Below, one piece after another: positions 8,581-16,399 of a stretch of 64,000 bases of DNA. The notes beneath the pieces were generated by a model that saw only the letters and a program-made list of their open reading frames with translations, was not told where the DNA came from and did no database searches. The position numbers were made by a program, and so were the translations under genes. The stretch covers positions 1-64,000 of the forward strand of contig NZ_CP022542.1 in assembly GCF_002237555.1 (NCBI RefSeq), written 5' to 3'. The stretch is from Antarctobacter heliothermus. GTDB lineage: Bacteria > Pseudomonadota > Alphaproteobacteria > Rhodobacterales > Rhodobacteraceae. Position 1 is the first letter of the stretch, and every line of letters starts with the position of its first letter.

Positions 8581-10095
8581 TCACGCGGTACCATCGCTTG
8601 CCTTTGCAGGCTTCATGTCACGGATTCCGACGACGACGAGGAACAGCACAATTGCAGCGGTGACCAGCAGAAGTGTCAGACTGATCGGGCGCGTGAAGAA
8701 GGTGGTTAGGTCGCCGCGGGCAATCAGCATAGCGCGCCGGAGATTCTCCTCCAACATCGGGCCCAGAATGACGCCCAGAAGCAGTGGCGCGGCGGGAAAA
8801 TCAAGCTTCGTCAGAAAGTACCCGATGCCCCCGAACGCAGCCAGCAACAGCACGTCAAAGGTATTGTTGCTGATACTGTGAACCCCGATACAGATGAAGA
8901 GAAGTATCGACAGATAGAGAATGTTGTAAGGAATCTGCAGCACCTTCACCCAAACCCCGATGAACGGGATGTTCAGTATCAACAAAAGCAGGTTGCCGAT
9001 CCACATGCTGGCCATCAGGCCCCAGAACAGCTCGGGGTTGTCTTCGATGACGCCAGGCCCGGGGGTGACGCCGAAGACGATCAGCGCGCCCAGCATCATC
9101 GCCATGATGGCATCGCCCGGAACGCCCAGCGTCAGCGTTGGAATGAAACCGGCAATTGCTGCCGAGTTGTTGGCCGCTTCCGGCCCCGCTATGCCTTCGT
9201 GTGCGCCTTTGCCGAAGCGTGACGGGTCGCGGGCCACGCGCTTTTCCATGCCGTAGGACACAAAGGTCGCAATCGTCGGTCCGCTTCCAGGCAAAGCTCC
9301 GAAAATGAAACCCGTGCCTGTCCCGCGGATCGCCGCCATCACCGAACGACGCAAGGCGCTGAGTGGGGGGAACATCTCGCGCCAATGCAGTTTCTTGCCA
9401 AGCAGCTCGCCCCGCTCGGGACCCTCCAGATTCGAAACCACCTCGGCGATGGCGAAGAAGCCCATCGCAACAATGACGAAACTTATGCCGCCCGAAAGAC
9501 TCCACTGCCCGAACAAGAATCGCTGCGCGCCCGAGTTCACGTCGATGCCGACAGTGGCGATCGCAAGACCCAAGAGGACCATCGCGACACCCTTCAGGAA
9601 CGATCCCTGCGACAGACCGGCCGCCGAGGTAAGGGCGAGTACCATCATCGAGAAATATTCCTGCGCCCCGAACCGCAGGCCGAAAGTGGCCACCGCCGGT
9701 GCCAGCGACATCAGCAGAATGATCGCGACGGTGCCGCCGAAGAAGGATGCGATGGCGCTGATGACGAGCGCGAGGGCGCCCTGCCCGTTCTTGGCCATCG
9801 GGTGGCCGTCAAGGCAAACCACCGCCGAGGCCGCATGTCCCGGCGTGTTCAGCAAGATCGAGGTGACGGCGCTGCCGTACATCGACCCGTAATATATACC
9901 GGCCAGCATGATCAGCGCGCCGATCGGATTCAGTGAGAAGGTCAGCGGAAGCAGCATCGAGATGGTGGCAAGCGGCCCGATGCCCGGCAGGACGCCGATG
10001 AAGGTTCCGACCGTGACGCCGAAAAGGCAATAGAGCAGGTTGGAGGCAGAGAAGGCGACGCCGAAGCCAGTGGCAAGGTTGCTAAGGATTTCCAT
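8581..10095 (-). CDS. tctA: tripartite tricarboxylate transporter permease TctA
   Basis: A 504-residue large membrane subunit of a tripartite tricarboxylate transporter, which uses an ion gradient to import carboxylates delivered by a periplasmic TctC protein. Family blocks are clear: GVLPGIGPLATISMLLPLTF near residues 35-54 and the GIYYGSMYGSAVTSILLNTPG region near 66-86. About 11-12 membrane spans are expected and the length is typical. It starts two bases after the tctB stop, so the pair is translationally coupled. No tctC is present in the window. Substrate is unknown, and the neighbouring genes suggest an organic acid from the same catabolic programme. Confidence 0.95.
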   Translation of the reverse strand: MEILSNLATGFGVAFSASNLLYCLFGVTVGTFIGVLPGIGPLATISMLLPLTFSLNPIGALIMLAGIYYGSMYGSAVTSILLNTPGHAASAVVCLDGHPMAKNGQGALALVISAIASFFGGTVAIILLMSLAPAVATFGLRFGAQEYFSMMVLALTSAAGLSQGSFLKGVAMVLLGLAIATVGIDVNSGAQRFLFGQWSLSGGISFVIVAMGFFAIAEVVSNLEGPERGELLGKKLHWREMFPPLSALRRSVMAAIRGTGTGFIFGALPGSGPTIATFVSYGMEKRVARDPSRFGKGAHEGIAGPEAANNSAAIAGFIPTLTLGVPGDAIMAMMLGALIVFGVTPGPGVIEDNPELFWGLMASMWIGNLLLLILNIPFIGVWVKVLQIPYNILYLSILLFICIGVHSISNNTFDVLLLAAFGGIGYFLTKLDFPAAPLLLGVILGPMLEENLRRAMLIARGDLTTFFTRPISLTLLLVTAAIVLFLVVVGIRDMKPAKASDGTA

Positions 10096-10097
10096 GA

Positions 10098-10535
10098 TCA
10101 GGGCCAGACTTTGAGGGGAAGACCAAGCAGTTCGCGGAAGATTAACACAGAGCCTCCCGCAAGAGAGGCGGTCAGCACGAGTGTCGCGATCCAGCCCAGC
10201 GGTTTTGCCGACGCAAAGCGGCCAGTCATGATCAGCAACACGGTGGCCACCACCAGACCGAACCGGTCAAGCGCCAGCGCGAAGGCCACGATGGCGGCAA
10301 GAAGAAACAGCAGCGGCCGCAGCGCGATACCGGTCAGCGGCGGCCCACTTTCGATCAGGGCCCGTATCGTCATCACTGCACCGACGAGGACGATAGCGAA
10401 GCCAATCATGAACGGAAAATACCCCGGCCCCATCTGGAACAGCGTTCCCATCTGGTAGTCTTGGGATTTCCAGGTAAGCGCTGCCCCGAAAACCAAAAAC
10501 AGAACGCCGGAAACGAGATCTCGTGAGACGACCAT
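10098..10535 (-). CDS. tctB: tripartite tricarboxylate transporter small subunit TctB
   Basis: A 145-residue protein with four predicted membrane segments, the normal size for TctB. The start is the ATG at 10535 (MVVSRDLVSGVLFLVFG), with AGGAAAG upstream. The open frame runs to 10823 but the extension is arginine/serine-rich and overlaps iclR in antisense-like composition, so it is rejected. It lies 133 bases downstream of iclR on the same strand and two bases upstream of tctA. It forms the membrane complex with TctA. Confidence 0.85.
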   Translation of the reverse strand: MVVSRDLVSGVLFLVFGAALTWKSQDYQMGTLFQMGPGYFPFMIGFAIVLVGAVMTIRALIESGPPLTGIALRPLLFLLAAIVAFALALDRFGLVVATVLLIMTGRFASAKPLGWIATLVLTASLAGGSVLIFRELLGLPLKVWP

Positions 10536-10556
10536 TGGCACTCGCTTTCCTGGCCG

Positions 10557-10568
10557 TTGGCCGGCCAA
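10557..10568. promoter_or_regulatory. palindrome upstream of tctB
   Basis: TTGGCCGGCCAA is a perfect 12-base palindrome 21 bases before the tctB start. A second, looser inverted repeat (TGATA, five-base spacer, TATCA) follows at about 10587-10601. Either could be a regulator site for tctBA. GC-rich palindromes arise easily by chance in such DNA, so support is weak. Confidence 0.25.
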
Positions 10569-10668
10569 TCTTTCGTGTCGCAATATGATATGCAGTATCA
10601 CTATGAAAGTCAGAAAAGTGGCCGTCAACCAAAAACTGGCTGCAACCCGTGTTTGGTCCGTCAATGCC

Positions 10669-11460
10669 TCAGAGACTGGCATCCTGTGCGGCGATAGCAA
10701 CCAGAGAGCCCATGCGGCGCCCGAAGTCCTCGGGCGTCCATTCGCCCGTGTTCCCGACGATATGCAGCGCGCCGACGGGCTCGCCGGAATGGTTGACGAT
10801 TGCTGCCGCCGCGACCACTTCACCGATTCTCCACTCGTCCGCCTGTACGGCGAAACCCCGATCGCGCACCTTGCGCACGTCTTCCATGATCGCGTCCGGA
10901 TCCGTCAGTGTCCGGGCGGTATGGGCGGTCAGTTCCGACCGGTCCAGCAGAGCCCTTGCCTGATCCTCGGGCATCCGGGCCAGCACCGCGCGGCCGCCGG
11001 CGGTGCAATAGATCGGCACCCGGCGGCCGATCAGGGCGGCCGAGATCGTCTCTTGCTTGGACTGAATGCGGAACAGATAGATCAGGGTGGTGTCGTCGAC
11101 GAATGACAGGTCCACCCGTTCGTTCGTCGTGTTCCTCAGCTTGATGAGACCAGGCGCCGCGCGTGCCACCAGTTCACTGGAATTCAGGTAGGAATACGAC
11201 AGATCGAGCACCTTGGCTGAAAGCTCGTATTGGCGAGTTTTCGGGTTCTGCCGCAGATAACCCACATCGCGCAGGGTGCGGGTGAACCGCTGGACGGCGC
11301 TCTTGTCCAGACCGCTCAGCGTGACCAGTTCGCTCAGGCTGAGGCTTCGGCCGACATCGCGGAACGCCTCCAGCACCGCGAATGCCTTTTCGACCGACTT
11401 CACATTGTGCAGGCCGCCGCCGGTGCGACCGCTTGAAGTATCTCCTGCTGCATGACTCAT
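10669..11460 (-). CDS. IclR-family transcriptional regulator
   Basis: A 263-residue regulator. The N-terminal winged helix-turn-helix lies at about residues 19-80 (KSVEKAFAVLEAF, then LSELVTLSGLDKSAVQRFTRTL). The effector-binding IclR domain fills about 95-260 (RRVPIYCTAGGRAVLA, then GFAVQADEWRIGEVVAAAAI). IclR proteins commonly sense aromatic or organic-acid catabolites. It is transcribed toward tctBA and divergently from the oxidoreductase operon at 11719, so it most likely controls one or both. The inverted repeat at 11544-11564 between the divergent starts is the best operator candidate. Confidence 0.93.
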   Translation of the reverse strand: MSHAAGDTSSGRTGGGLHNVKSVEKAFAVLEAFRDVGRSLSLSELVTLSGLDKSAVQRFTRTLRDVGYLRQNPKTRQYELSAKVLDLSYSYLNSSELVARAAPGLIKLRNTTNERVDLSFVDDTTLIYLFRIQSKQETISAALIGRRVPIYCTAGGRAVLARMPEDQARALLDRSELTAHTARTLTDPDAIMEDVRKVRDRGFAVQADEWRIGEVVAAAAIVNHSGEPVGALHIVGNTGEWTPEDFGRRMGSLVAIAAQDASL

Positions 11461-11543
11461 CTTCGCCGATCCTCCCGATCGTTCCCATGTTCACTGGCTG
11501 GCGGCGCCAACTCGTGTCTAGAAATCAATCCATTGTGAGTACT

Positions 11544-11564
11544 TTGATGGCGCGCATCCATCAA
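11544..11564. promoter_or_regulatory. inverted repeat, candidate IclR operator
   Basis: TTGATGG and CCATCAA form perfect 7-base arms separated by seven bases. They lie in the 258-base divergent region between iclR and the oxidoreductase operon, and 56 bases upstream of a good sigma-70 promoter for the latter. A site upstream of -35 would suit activation, or repression of iclR itself. It is inferred from symmetry and location only. Confidence 0.45.
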
Positions 11565-11619
11565 GGCCAACGTTGATCCACTATCGGTTCAGCAGCAATT
11601 TCGGCACAAGTGGCGCGGA

Positions 11620-11649
11620 TTGACATGGATCGGGATACGGTCCTATGAT
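11620..11649 (+). promoter_or_regulatory. sigma-70 promoter of the oxidoreductase operon
   Basis: A consensus -35 TTGACA (11620-11625) and -10 TATGAT (11644-11649) are separated by 18 bases. They lie 70 bases upstream of the ATG at 11719 and point into the five-gene operon. This is the best promoter match seen in the window. The upstream inverted repeat at 11544-11564 may regulate it. Confidence 0.6.
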
Positions 11650-11718
11650 TTGCATTGCGGCTCACGTAATCACATAAAGATTCAATGGACTGCCGCGCAA
11701 AGTCACTCGCAGGCACAC

Positions 11719-12759
11719 ATGGATCCTGTTTCGATTGCCCTGATAGGCTGCGGAATCATCACCCGATCCGCGCACCAGCCCGCCCTGACCGCGTTGGGAG
11801 GGCGTGTCAGGCTGGTGGCGACGGTCGACACCGACCCCGAAGCGGCCCGACATGCGGCGGAGCCGTTCGGTGCTCGGGTGACCGACATCGAAGGCGCGCT
11901 TGCCGATCCCGCCGTCGAGGCGGTGCTGATCGCCACGCCCGAATCTTGTCATGCAGAGCAGGTGATCGCGGCAGCGAAGGCTGGCAAACACGTGATGTGC
12001 GAAAAGCCCATCGCGCCGACGCTGGAAGAAGCGGACGACATGATCGCCGCCTGCGACGCGGCCGGCATCGTGTTCATGGTCGCCCACAGCCGCCGTTTCA
12101 CGCGAAGATACATGGACGTGGCCGCCGATCTTTCCTCGGGCCGGATAGGGCAGGTTCGGCTGGTGCGCGAGAACGAGCGCCGCCCGCAAGGTTTCGGGCC
12201 GGGAGGGGTACAAACGTTCCGACCGGGCCACTGGACAGGGGACCCGAAGCAGACGCTGGGCATCGCCTTGCTGGCCGGTATCCACGAAGCCGACATAATC
12301 AACTGGTTCGCATCGGCCAGACCGGTCACGGTTGTGGCCAGGCACGCGGTGACGACGCCGGGCAACCAGGGCGTTCCCGACTTCCTGTCCTTCGCCGTGC
12401 GCTTCGACAATGGCGCGATCGGCACCAGCGAGATCGGACGCATGCAGCCGCCCGGCTACCCAGCGGTGCATCAGCTGGAAATCTATGGCACCCAAGGCGC
12501 GATCCGGGCGCGTGACCACGACTGCCAAAGTCTGGTTCGCCACGACGCGGCCGGGGCGCACCATCCCGAGAGTCTTTCGCTGAACCTGTCCGGCGGGCAG
12601 ACCTATGTCCGGCAACTCGCCGCTTTCGTAGATGCGATACGGTCTGGCCAAACACTTGCGGTAACGCCACAGGACGCGCGTCTCGCGCTGGCCGTGACGC
12701 TGGCGGCGATCGAATCGGCTGAGACCGGACGGCGCATTGCAGTAAAGGCCGCCTCTTGA
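11719..12759 (+). CDS. Gfo/Idh/MocA-family oxidoreductase
   Basis: A 346-residue NAD(P)-dependent dehydrogenase. The N-terminal Rossmann fold starts IALIGCGIIT (residues 6-15, G-x-G), and the family EKP motif is at 95-97 (CEKPIAP), supplying the catalytic/nicotinamide-binding Lys96. The C-terminal alpha/beta substrate domain follows, with GIHEADIINW as the usual G-x-H-x-x-D region. The ATG at 11719 is preferred, and the frame open to 11620 would overlap the promoter. First gene of a tight five-gene operon. Family members oxidise sugars, inositols or related polyols, and the actual substrate is unknown. Confidence 0.9.
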   Translation: MDPVSIALIGCGIITRSAHQPALTALGGRVRLVATVDTDPEAARHAAEPFGARVTDIEGALADPAVEAVLIATPESCHAEQVIAAAKAGKHVMCEKPIAPTLEEADDMIAACDAAGIVFMVAHSRRFTRRYMDVAADLSSGRIGQVRLVRENERRPQGFGPGGVQTFRPGHWTGDPKQTLGIALLAGIHEADIINWFASARPVTVVARHAVTTPGNQGVPDFLSFAVRFDNGAIGTSEIGRMQPPGYPAVHQLEIYGTQGAIRARDHDCQSLVRHDAAGAHHPESLSLNLSGGQTYVRQLAAFVDAIRSGQTLAVTPQDARLALAVTLAAIESAETGRRIAVKAAS

Positions 12760-13583
12760 CCGCTGTGGCGATCGCGGCGGGACCGGAATGGAGCGGCTGG
12801 CTGGCCGGAGAGGCCGCGCTACTGCCCGGCATCACCATTGTCGAATCCGCCGCCGATGCCGACCTGCTGGCAATAGCACCGGATGCCGCGGCACCCGAAG
12901 ACTGGATAAGCGACGCGCTTGCTGCCGGCGCAGCGGTCATCCTGACTGCGCCGGCCGATCTTGCGGAGCTTGCCAACTTAATGGCGGCCGATGCGCCGGT
13001 CGATGCGCCCGGCCGGCTTGGGCATTCGGAAGCCGGACGCCACCTTCTTGATCAACTTTCCGACCCGGGCGTCGGCGCAATCCATTCGCTGTATCTGTCG
13101 GTCAGGACAGCCACCGAGGATGCGGGAAGCCGCAGCTTCGAGGCGCTTCTGTGGGACGCAGTCTGCCTGATTGACGATTGCCTCGACTCAACGCTGGCAG
13201 AGATGCATGTGGACGGCGGCGCGATGTTCGGCCAGGAAACCGACTCGGCGGTGGGGATCGCGCGCACCGCGAATGGTACGGTTGTCACGATCGATGTCGC
13301 CTGCTGCCTGCCGCCTGCGCTGTGCAACGCCGGCGCGACGGAGGCTGAGATCGAGATCATGGGGGCAGAAGCAACGCTTCGCGCAGCGACCCATGCCCGG
13401 CGGTCCACGGTCTGGGATCAGAGCGGGGTTGCGGCGCAATATTGGGGAGACGACGCCATGTTGTCGATGATCAATGCCTGGACGGCCGGCCGGGCCACGG
13501 GCCAGGACAGGATTCGACGCAGGCTGGAGAACGTGCAATCGATCCTGAACGACCTTCGAACTGATTGGACCCAGGGCGGATGA
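12756..13583 (+). CDS. divergent Gfo/Idh/MocA-like protein, probably non-catalytic
   Basis: A 275-residue protein whose start (TTG at 12756, overlapping the previous TGA) is uncertain, and a GTG at 12765 is an alternative. Size, position and C-terminal pattern resemble the second half of Gfo/Idh/MocA proteins. The N-terminal glycine-rich nucleotide motif and the EKP motif are absent: the equivalent strands read AIAAGPEWSGW and VILTAPADLA. It may be a degenerate paralogue acting as a structural partner of the preceding enzyme. No other family was recognised. It overlaps the next gene by ATGA, so it is under selection to stay in frame. Confidence 0.6.
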   Translation: MTAVAIAAGPEWSGWLAGEAALLPGITIVESAADADLLAIAPDAAAPEDWISDALAAGAAVILTAPADLAELANLMAADAPVDAPGRLGHSEAGRHLLDQLSDPGVGAIHSLYLSVRTATEDAGSRSFEALLWDAVCLIDDCLDSTLAEMHVDGGAMFGQETDSAVGIARTANGTVVTIDVACCLPPALCNAGATEAEIEIMGAEATLRAATHARRSTVWDQSGVAAQYWGDDAMLSMINAWTAGRATGQDRIRRRLENVQSILNDLRTDWTQGG

Positions 13584-14131
13584 CGGACCTGCGCAACGTT
13601 GTCCTGGCCGGGGATGACGGCGATCTCGTCCGGTCCATCGCCGAGCGGCTGAAGGCAGAAGGCTGCGCCGTCTCGACCGGTGCGGACCGCATGAATGACG
13701 CCGGATGCTGGGGCATCGTCTACGTCGCCGCGGAAGCGCCGGAACAACCGGTGGACGCACTCGACATCGATGATTTCCTGAACCGGACGGACGAGACGAT
13801 GACCGGCGCGGCTTCGGCGGTCCGGGCCGCACTTGCCGCCGGCAACCTGCGCCGGATCGTCTTGGTTGGCAACCTCGCGGCGCGGGGCCGGTCGAGCGTC
13901 ACCATGCCCGCGGCGCTCGGCGGCGGGCTGACCGCACTGGCACGTTCCTGGGCGCTAGAATTCGCAGCCGAGAACGTCACCGCCAACACTATACTGGCCG
14001 AAGAACCACAGGAAGTGGCCGAGAGCGTCGCCGAGGCGACCGCGTTTCTGCTTTCGCCCCGGTCCGGCATGATCTCCGGGCAGGTTCTGCAGGTGAGCCG
14101 GGACACCGATGCAGGGATCTTGCCGATATGA
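13580..14131 (+). CDS. degenerate SDR-like protein lacking the catalytic Tyr-Lys
   Basis: A 183-residue protein starting with the ATG that overlaps the previous stop. It follows the SDR plan (VVLAGDDGDLVRSIAERL for the first Rossmann unit, IVLVGNLAA for the Ser strand, then LARSWALEFAAENVTANTI and a C-terminal SGQVLQVS). The glycine-rich TGxxxGxG is gone, and the YxxxK segment is replaced by M-P-A-A-L-G-G-G. It is also about 60 residues short. It is probably non-catalytic and perhaps pairs with the intact SDR encoded next. It overlaps the next gene by ATGA. Confidence 0.65.
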   Translation: MTDLRNVVLAGDDGDLVRSIAERLKAEGCAVSTGADRMNDAGCWGIVYVAAEAPEQPVDALDIDDFLNRTDETMTGAASAVRAALAAGNLRRIVLVGNLAARGRSSVTMPAALGGGLTALARSWALEFAAENVTANTILAEEPQEVAESVAEATAFLLSPRSGMISGQVLQVSRDTDAGILPI

Positions 14132-14886
14132 TGAATGGACCCCAAAGGCTCGGCGGTGCCGGGGCGGTCCTGGTCACGGGGGTTGCGTCCGGGATCGGGC
14201 GGGCCATCGCCGAACGGCTCATCGCGGATGGATACGCGGTGGTCGGTCTCGACATCGCGAACACCCCGCCACCGGGTCTTTCCGAATTCGTCCTGACCGA
14301 TCTGTCCGATCACCACGCGACGGCTCCGGTAGTATCGAAACTGGCAGAACGGCACGGCTTCACTCGGCTGGTCAACAACGTCGGCTCGTCGCGGCGGGAG
14401 TTTCTGCGCGACGGGACCGACGATACCCAGCGGTGGCTGGACCGGCTCAACCTTTCCTCTGCCCTGGTCTGTCTGCAGGCGGTGCTGCCCGCGATGCGCA
14501 GCGGCGGTTTCGGCAGGGTCGTAAACGTGACCAGCCGCGCGGCACTGGGCCGCGACAACCGCAGCGCCTATGCCGCCACCAAGGGCGGCCTCGCCGCGAT
14601 GACGCGGGTCTGGGCGGTCGAACTGGCCGCCACCGGCATCACGGTGAACGCTGTCGGTCCCGGCATGATCGACACCGAACTGTTCCGGCACAACAATCCA
14701 CCCGACGCGCCGGACGTGGCGCGCCTGCGGGAATCGGTGCCAATGAAACGGCTCGGCCTGCCGGAAGAGGTGGCCGACGCGGTCGCCTTCTTCCTAGGAC
14801 ACCGAGCTAGCTATGTCACCGGACAAACCATCTATGCCTGCGGCGGCCTGTCGATTACCGGCGGCAGGCCCGGTCAGGCACCGTGA
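14128..14886 (+). CDS. short-chain dehydrogenase/reductase
   Basis: A 252-residue classical SDR with complete motifs: TGVASGIG at 17-24 for NAD(P), NNVG at 83-86, catalytic S136, and Y148-x3-K152 in YAATK. The C-terminal GMIDTELF and VTGQTIYACGG blocks are typical. It follows the degenerate SDR with a four-base overlap and overlaps the racemase-family frame at its 3' end. Probably oxidises or reduces an intermediate of the pathway served by the operon. Confidence 0.92.
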   Translation: MMNGPQRLGGAGAVLVTGVASGIGRAIAERLIADGYAVVGLDIANTPPPGLSEFVLTDLSDHHATAPVVSKLAERHGFTRLVNNVGSSRREFLRDGTDDTQRWLDRLNLSSALVCLQAVLPAMRSGGFGRVVNVTSRAALGRDNRSAYAATKGGLAAMTRVWAVELAATGITVNAVGPGMIDTELFRHNNPPDAPDVARLRESVPMKRLGLPEEVADAVAFFLGHRASYVTGQTIYACGGLSITGGRPGQAP

Positions 14887-14912
14887 CCACAGTCATCCAA
14901 GGAGACCTCATC

Positions 14913-15776
14913 TTGACACGCGTCCATCCCGACCCGCTGCGCCTGCTGTTCATCCAGGCCTTCTCGATGCCGCCAGACGCCGACTACTCGATGCGCAAAC
15001 CCGGCGCGACGCGGGAAGAGTCGATGATGAACTATGGCCTGATCGCACCCCTTCTGGAAGGGGTCGAATGGGAAGTGCATCCCGGGCCAGTGTCCCACCA
15101 TGGAACCTCGCTGGTCGAGACGCGCGAAGAGTTCCTGGCCATCGCGGCGGCCCGCCTACCAGTAGTCCGGGAAGCCTGCGAAAGCGGCAGATACGATGCC
15201 ATCGTGCTGCTGGGCGGCGGCGATCCGGGTTTTCTCGAATCCTGTGAGATCGGCCAGCGCTTCGGAATCCCGGTAACCGCCTGCGGCAATGCACAGATGC
15301 ATGTCGCGGCAATGCTCGGCCGGCGATTCAGCGTGATCGATGTGTCAGAGCCGCATTCGGTACACTATGGCAACATCATCCGTTCCTATGGCTTCGCCGA
15401 AAACTGCGCCTCGCTGCGCAACCTCGAGCGCCCGCTGCCAAGGGGAGACCATGCCGGCACCTCCATCGCTGTCGAGAAATCAAGGGTCGACGCCGGTAAA
15501 ACCTCCGACCTCCTCCTCGCGGCGGTCAACGAGGCCGAGGCGGCCATCGTGGAGGACGGAGCGGAATCGCTCATCATCGGATGCTCGGCGCTGTACTGGC
15601 TGAAACCTCATCTGCAACAGACCCTGTCGGATCGCGGGTGGGATATACCCGTGCTCGAGGGTTATTCCTGCGCCATCGAACTCGGCAAGCTAAAGGTGCG
15701 ACTGGGCGTCACCGTCAGCGGTGTGGCCTTCCCGCAGGCTCCGGCCCCGCGCTTTCGGCGGGTCAAAAAGGCTTAA
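14913..15776 (+). CDS. Asp/Glu/hydantoin racemase superfamily protein
   Basis: A 287-residue member of the cofactor-independent Asp/Glu racemase superfamily (also hydantoin racemase, maleate isomerase and arylmalonate decarboxylase). The two acid/base cysteines appear as C124 (VTACGNAQ) and C224 (IIGCSALYW), each ending one of the two similar domains. The TTG at 14913 is chosen because AAGGAG lies eight bases upstream. A GTG at 14883 overlapping the previous stop is an alternative. Last gene of the operon. A racemase or isomerase of an amino or carboxylic acid fits the linked transporter and dehydrogenases, but the substrate is unknown. Confidence 0.85.
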   Translation: MTRVHPDPLRLLFIQAFSMPPDADYSMRKPGATREESMMNYGLIAPLLEGVEWEVHPGPVSHHGTSLVETREEFLAIAAARLPVVREACESGRYDAIVLLGGGDPGFLESCEIGQRFGIPVTACGNAQMHVAAMLGRRFSVIDVSEPHSVHYGNIIRSYGFAENCASLRNLERPLPRGDHAGTSIAVEKSRVDAGKTSDLLLAAVNEAEAAIVEDGAESLIIGCSALYWLKPHLQQTLSDRGWDIPVLEGYSCAIELGKLKVRLGVTVSGVAFPQAPAPRFRRVKKA

Positions 15777-15909
15777 TCCGACTCTGCAAATGGATAGTGA
15801 ACCGCGCCGGGTTTTCCAGAGGCTGATTTCGGTTAGTTACGCGGCCATGTCTTCAATTGGTGTTGTCACGTTAACTCGTGGGGAACACGAAATTCTGCAC
15901 AGAGTTCTA

Positions 15910-16173
15910 TCAAGCGGCCTTTGCCGCGGCTTGCCATGCATTGAATGCTTCCAGTCGGTGGTAGTGGACGGCGAGGGCGTTGCGCGCGATCAGCGACCCG
16001 AATTAGCGGGCCCAGCGTCGGACTGTCTCGCAAGAAACGTCGATGCCGCGTTTCAGCAGCATTTCCTCGACCTCACGCAGGCTCAGATTGAAACGGTCGC
16101 ACAGCCAGACTGCATGAGCGATGATCTCGGGCGGGAAGCGGTGGCGTTTGTAGCTGATCGAATGCTGTGTCAT
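15910..16173 (-). pseudogene. IS6-family transposase remnant
   Basis: Read on the minus strand, the frame begins MTQHSISYKRHRFPPE and continues through LSLREVEEMLLKRGIDVS, the N-terminus of IS6-family transposases. A TAA follows residue 56 (complement at 16003-16005). Beyond it the frame resumes with an IS6-like C-terminal end (HYHRLEAFNAWQAAAKAA). The whole catalytic DDE core between the two is missing. It is a decayed internal-deletion copy that marks the left border of the polysaccharide/replication region. Confidence 0.75.
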
Positions 16174-16240
16174 GCTCGGCAATTACGCTGATGCCGGCAC
16201 ACCGGCGACAACGTCGAGTTTACGTGACAATGCCGTGCCC

Positions 16241-16266
16241 CCCGGGATATTTTCGGACAGAAGAAG
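16241..16266 (+). repeat. dispersed repeat copy 1 (CCCGGGATATTTTC family)
   Basis: CCCGGGATATTTTCGGAC followed by an AGAAGAAG tail, immediately left of parS site 1. The same 26-base unit recurs at 16325-16350 (inverted, degenerate), 19467-19492, 23132-23157 (inverted) and 24320-24345, always between genes and near a parS site or a gene-end hairpin. Confidence 0.7.
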
Positions 16267-16272
16267 CCGAAT

Positions 16273-16288
16273 GTTTCGCGCGCGAAAC
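16273..16288. promoter_or_regulatory. parS: parS-like centromere site 1
   Basis: The perfect 16-base palindrome GTTTCGCGCGCGAAAC matches the alphaproteobacterial plasmid parS consensus GTTNNNNGCNNNNAAC. It is one of five identical copies near parAB, and the presumed ligand is the ParB encoded at 23220-24200. Confidence 0.75.
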
Positions 16289-16324
16289 GGGTAGCCCTAG
16301 TTTGCCAGGAGAGCGACCCCCTTG

Positions 16325-16350
16325 TTTCTTCTGTCTAGAAATATCCCGAG
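16325..16350 (-). repeat. dispersed repeat copy 2, degenerate
   Basis: The inverted copy reads TTTCTTCTGTCTAGAA then ATATCCCGAG and directly adjoins the hairpin downstream of the capsule permease gene. Confidence 0.6.
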
Positions 16351-16389
16351 GGGGTCATGCTGGAAGCATGCCTTTGGCATGACGCCCCC
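16350..16389 (-). terminator. gene-end hairpin downstream of the KpsM-type permease
   Basis: GGGGG and CCCCC outer arms enclose two nested small stems (CATGCT/AGCATG and CATGC/GGCATG type). It begins 10 bases beyond the permease stop. Near-identical copies end kpsT (19408-19446) and parB (23178-23219), always in the same orientation relative to the gene. That makes a transcription terminator or mRNA-end structure likely. Confidence 0.55.
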
Positions 16390-16399
16390 TGCCCCGATC

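Noticed and set aside
10587..10601. TGATA-TATCA inverted repeat as a second copy of the 6314 operator
   Set aside because: The arms are in the opposite order to the 6314 palindrome and only five bases long, so a shared regulator is not supported.
10536..10823. N-terminal extension of tctB
   Set aside because: Low-complexity basic sequence overlapping iclR. The ATG at 10535 gives the normal TctB length with a ribosome site.
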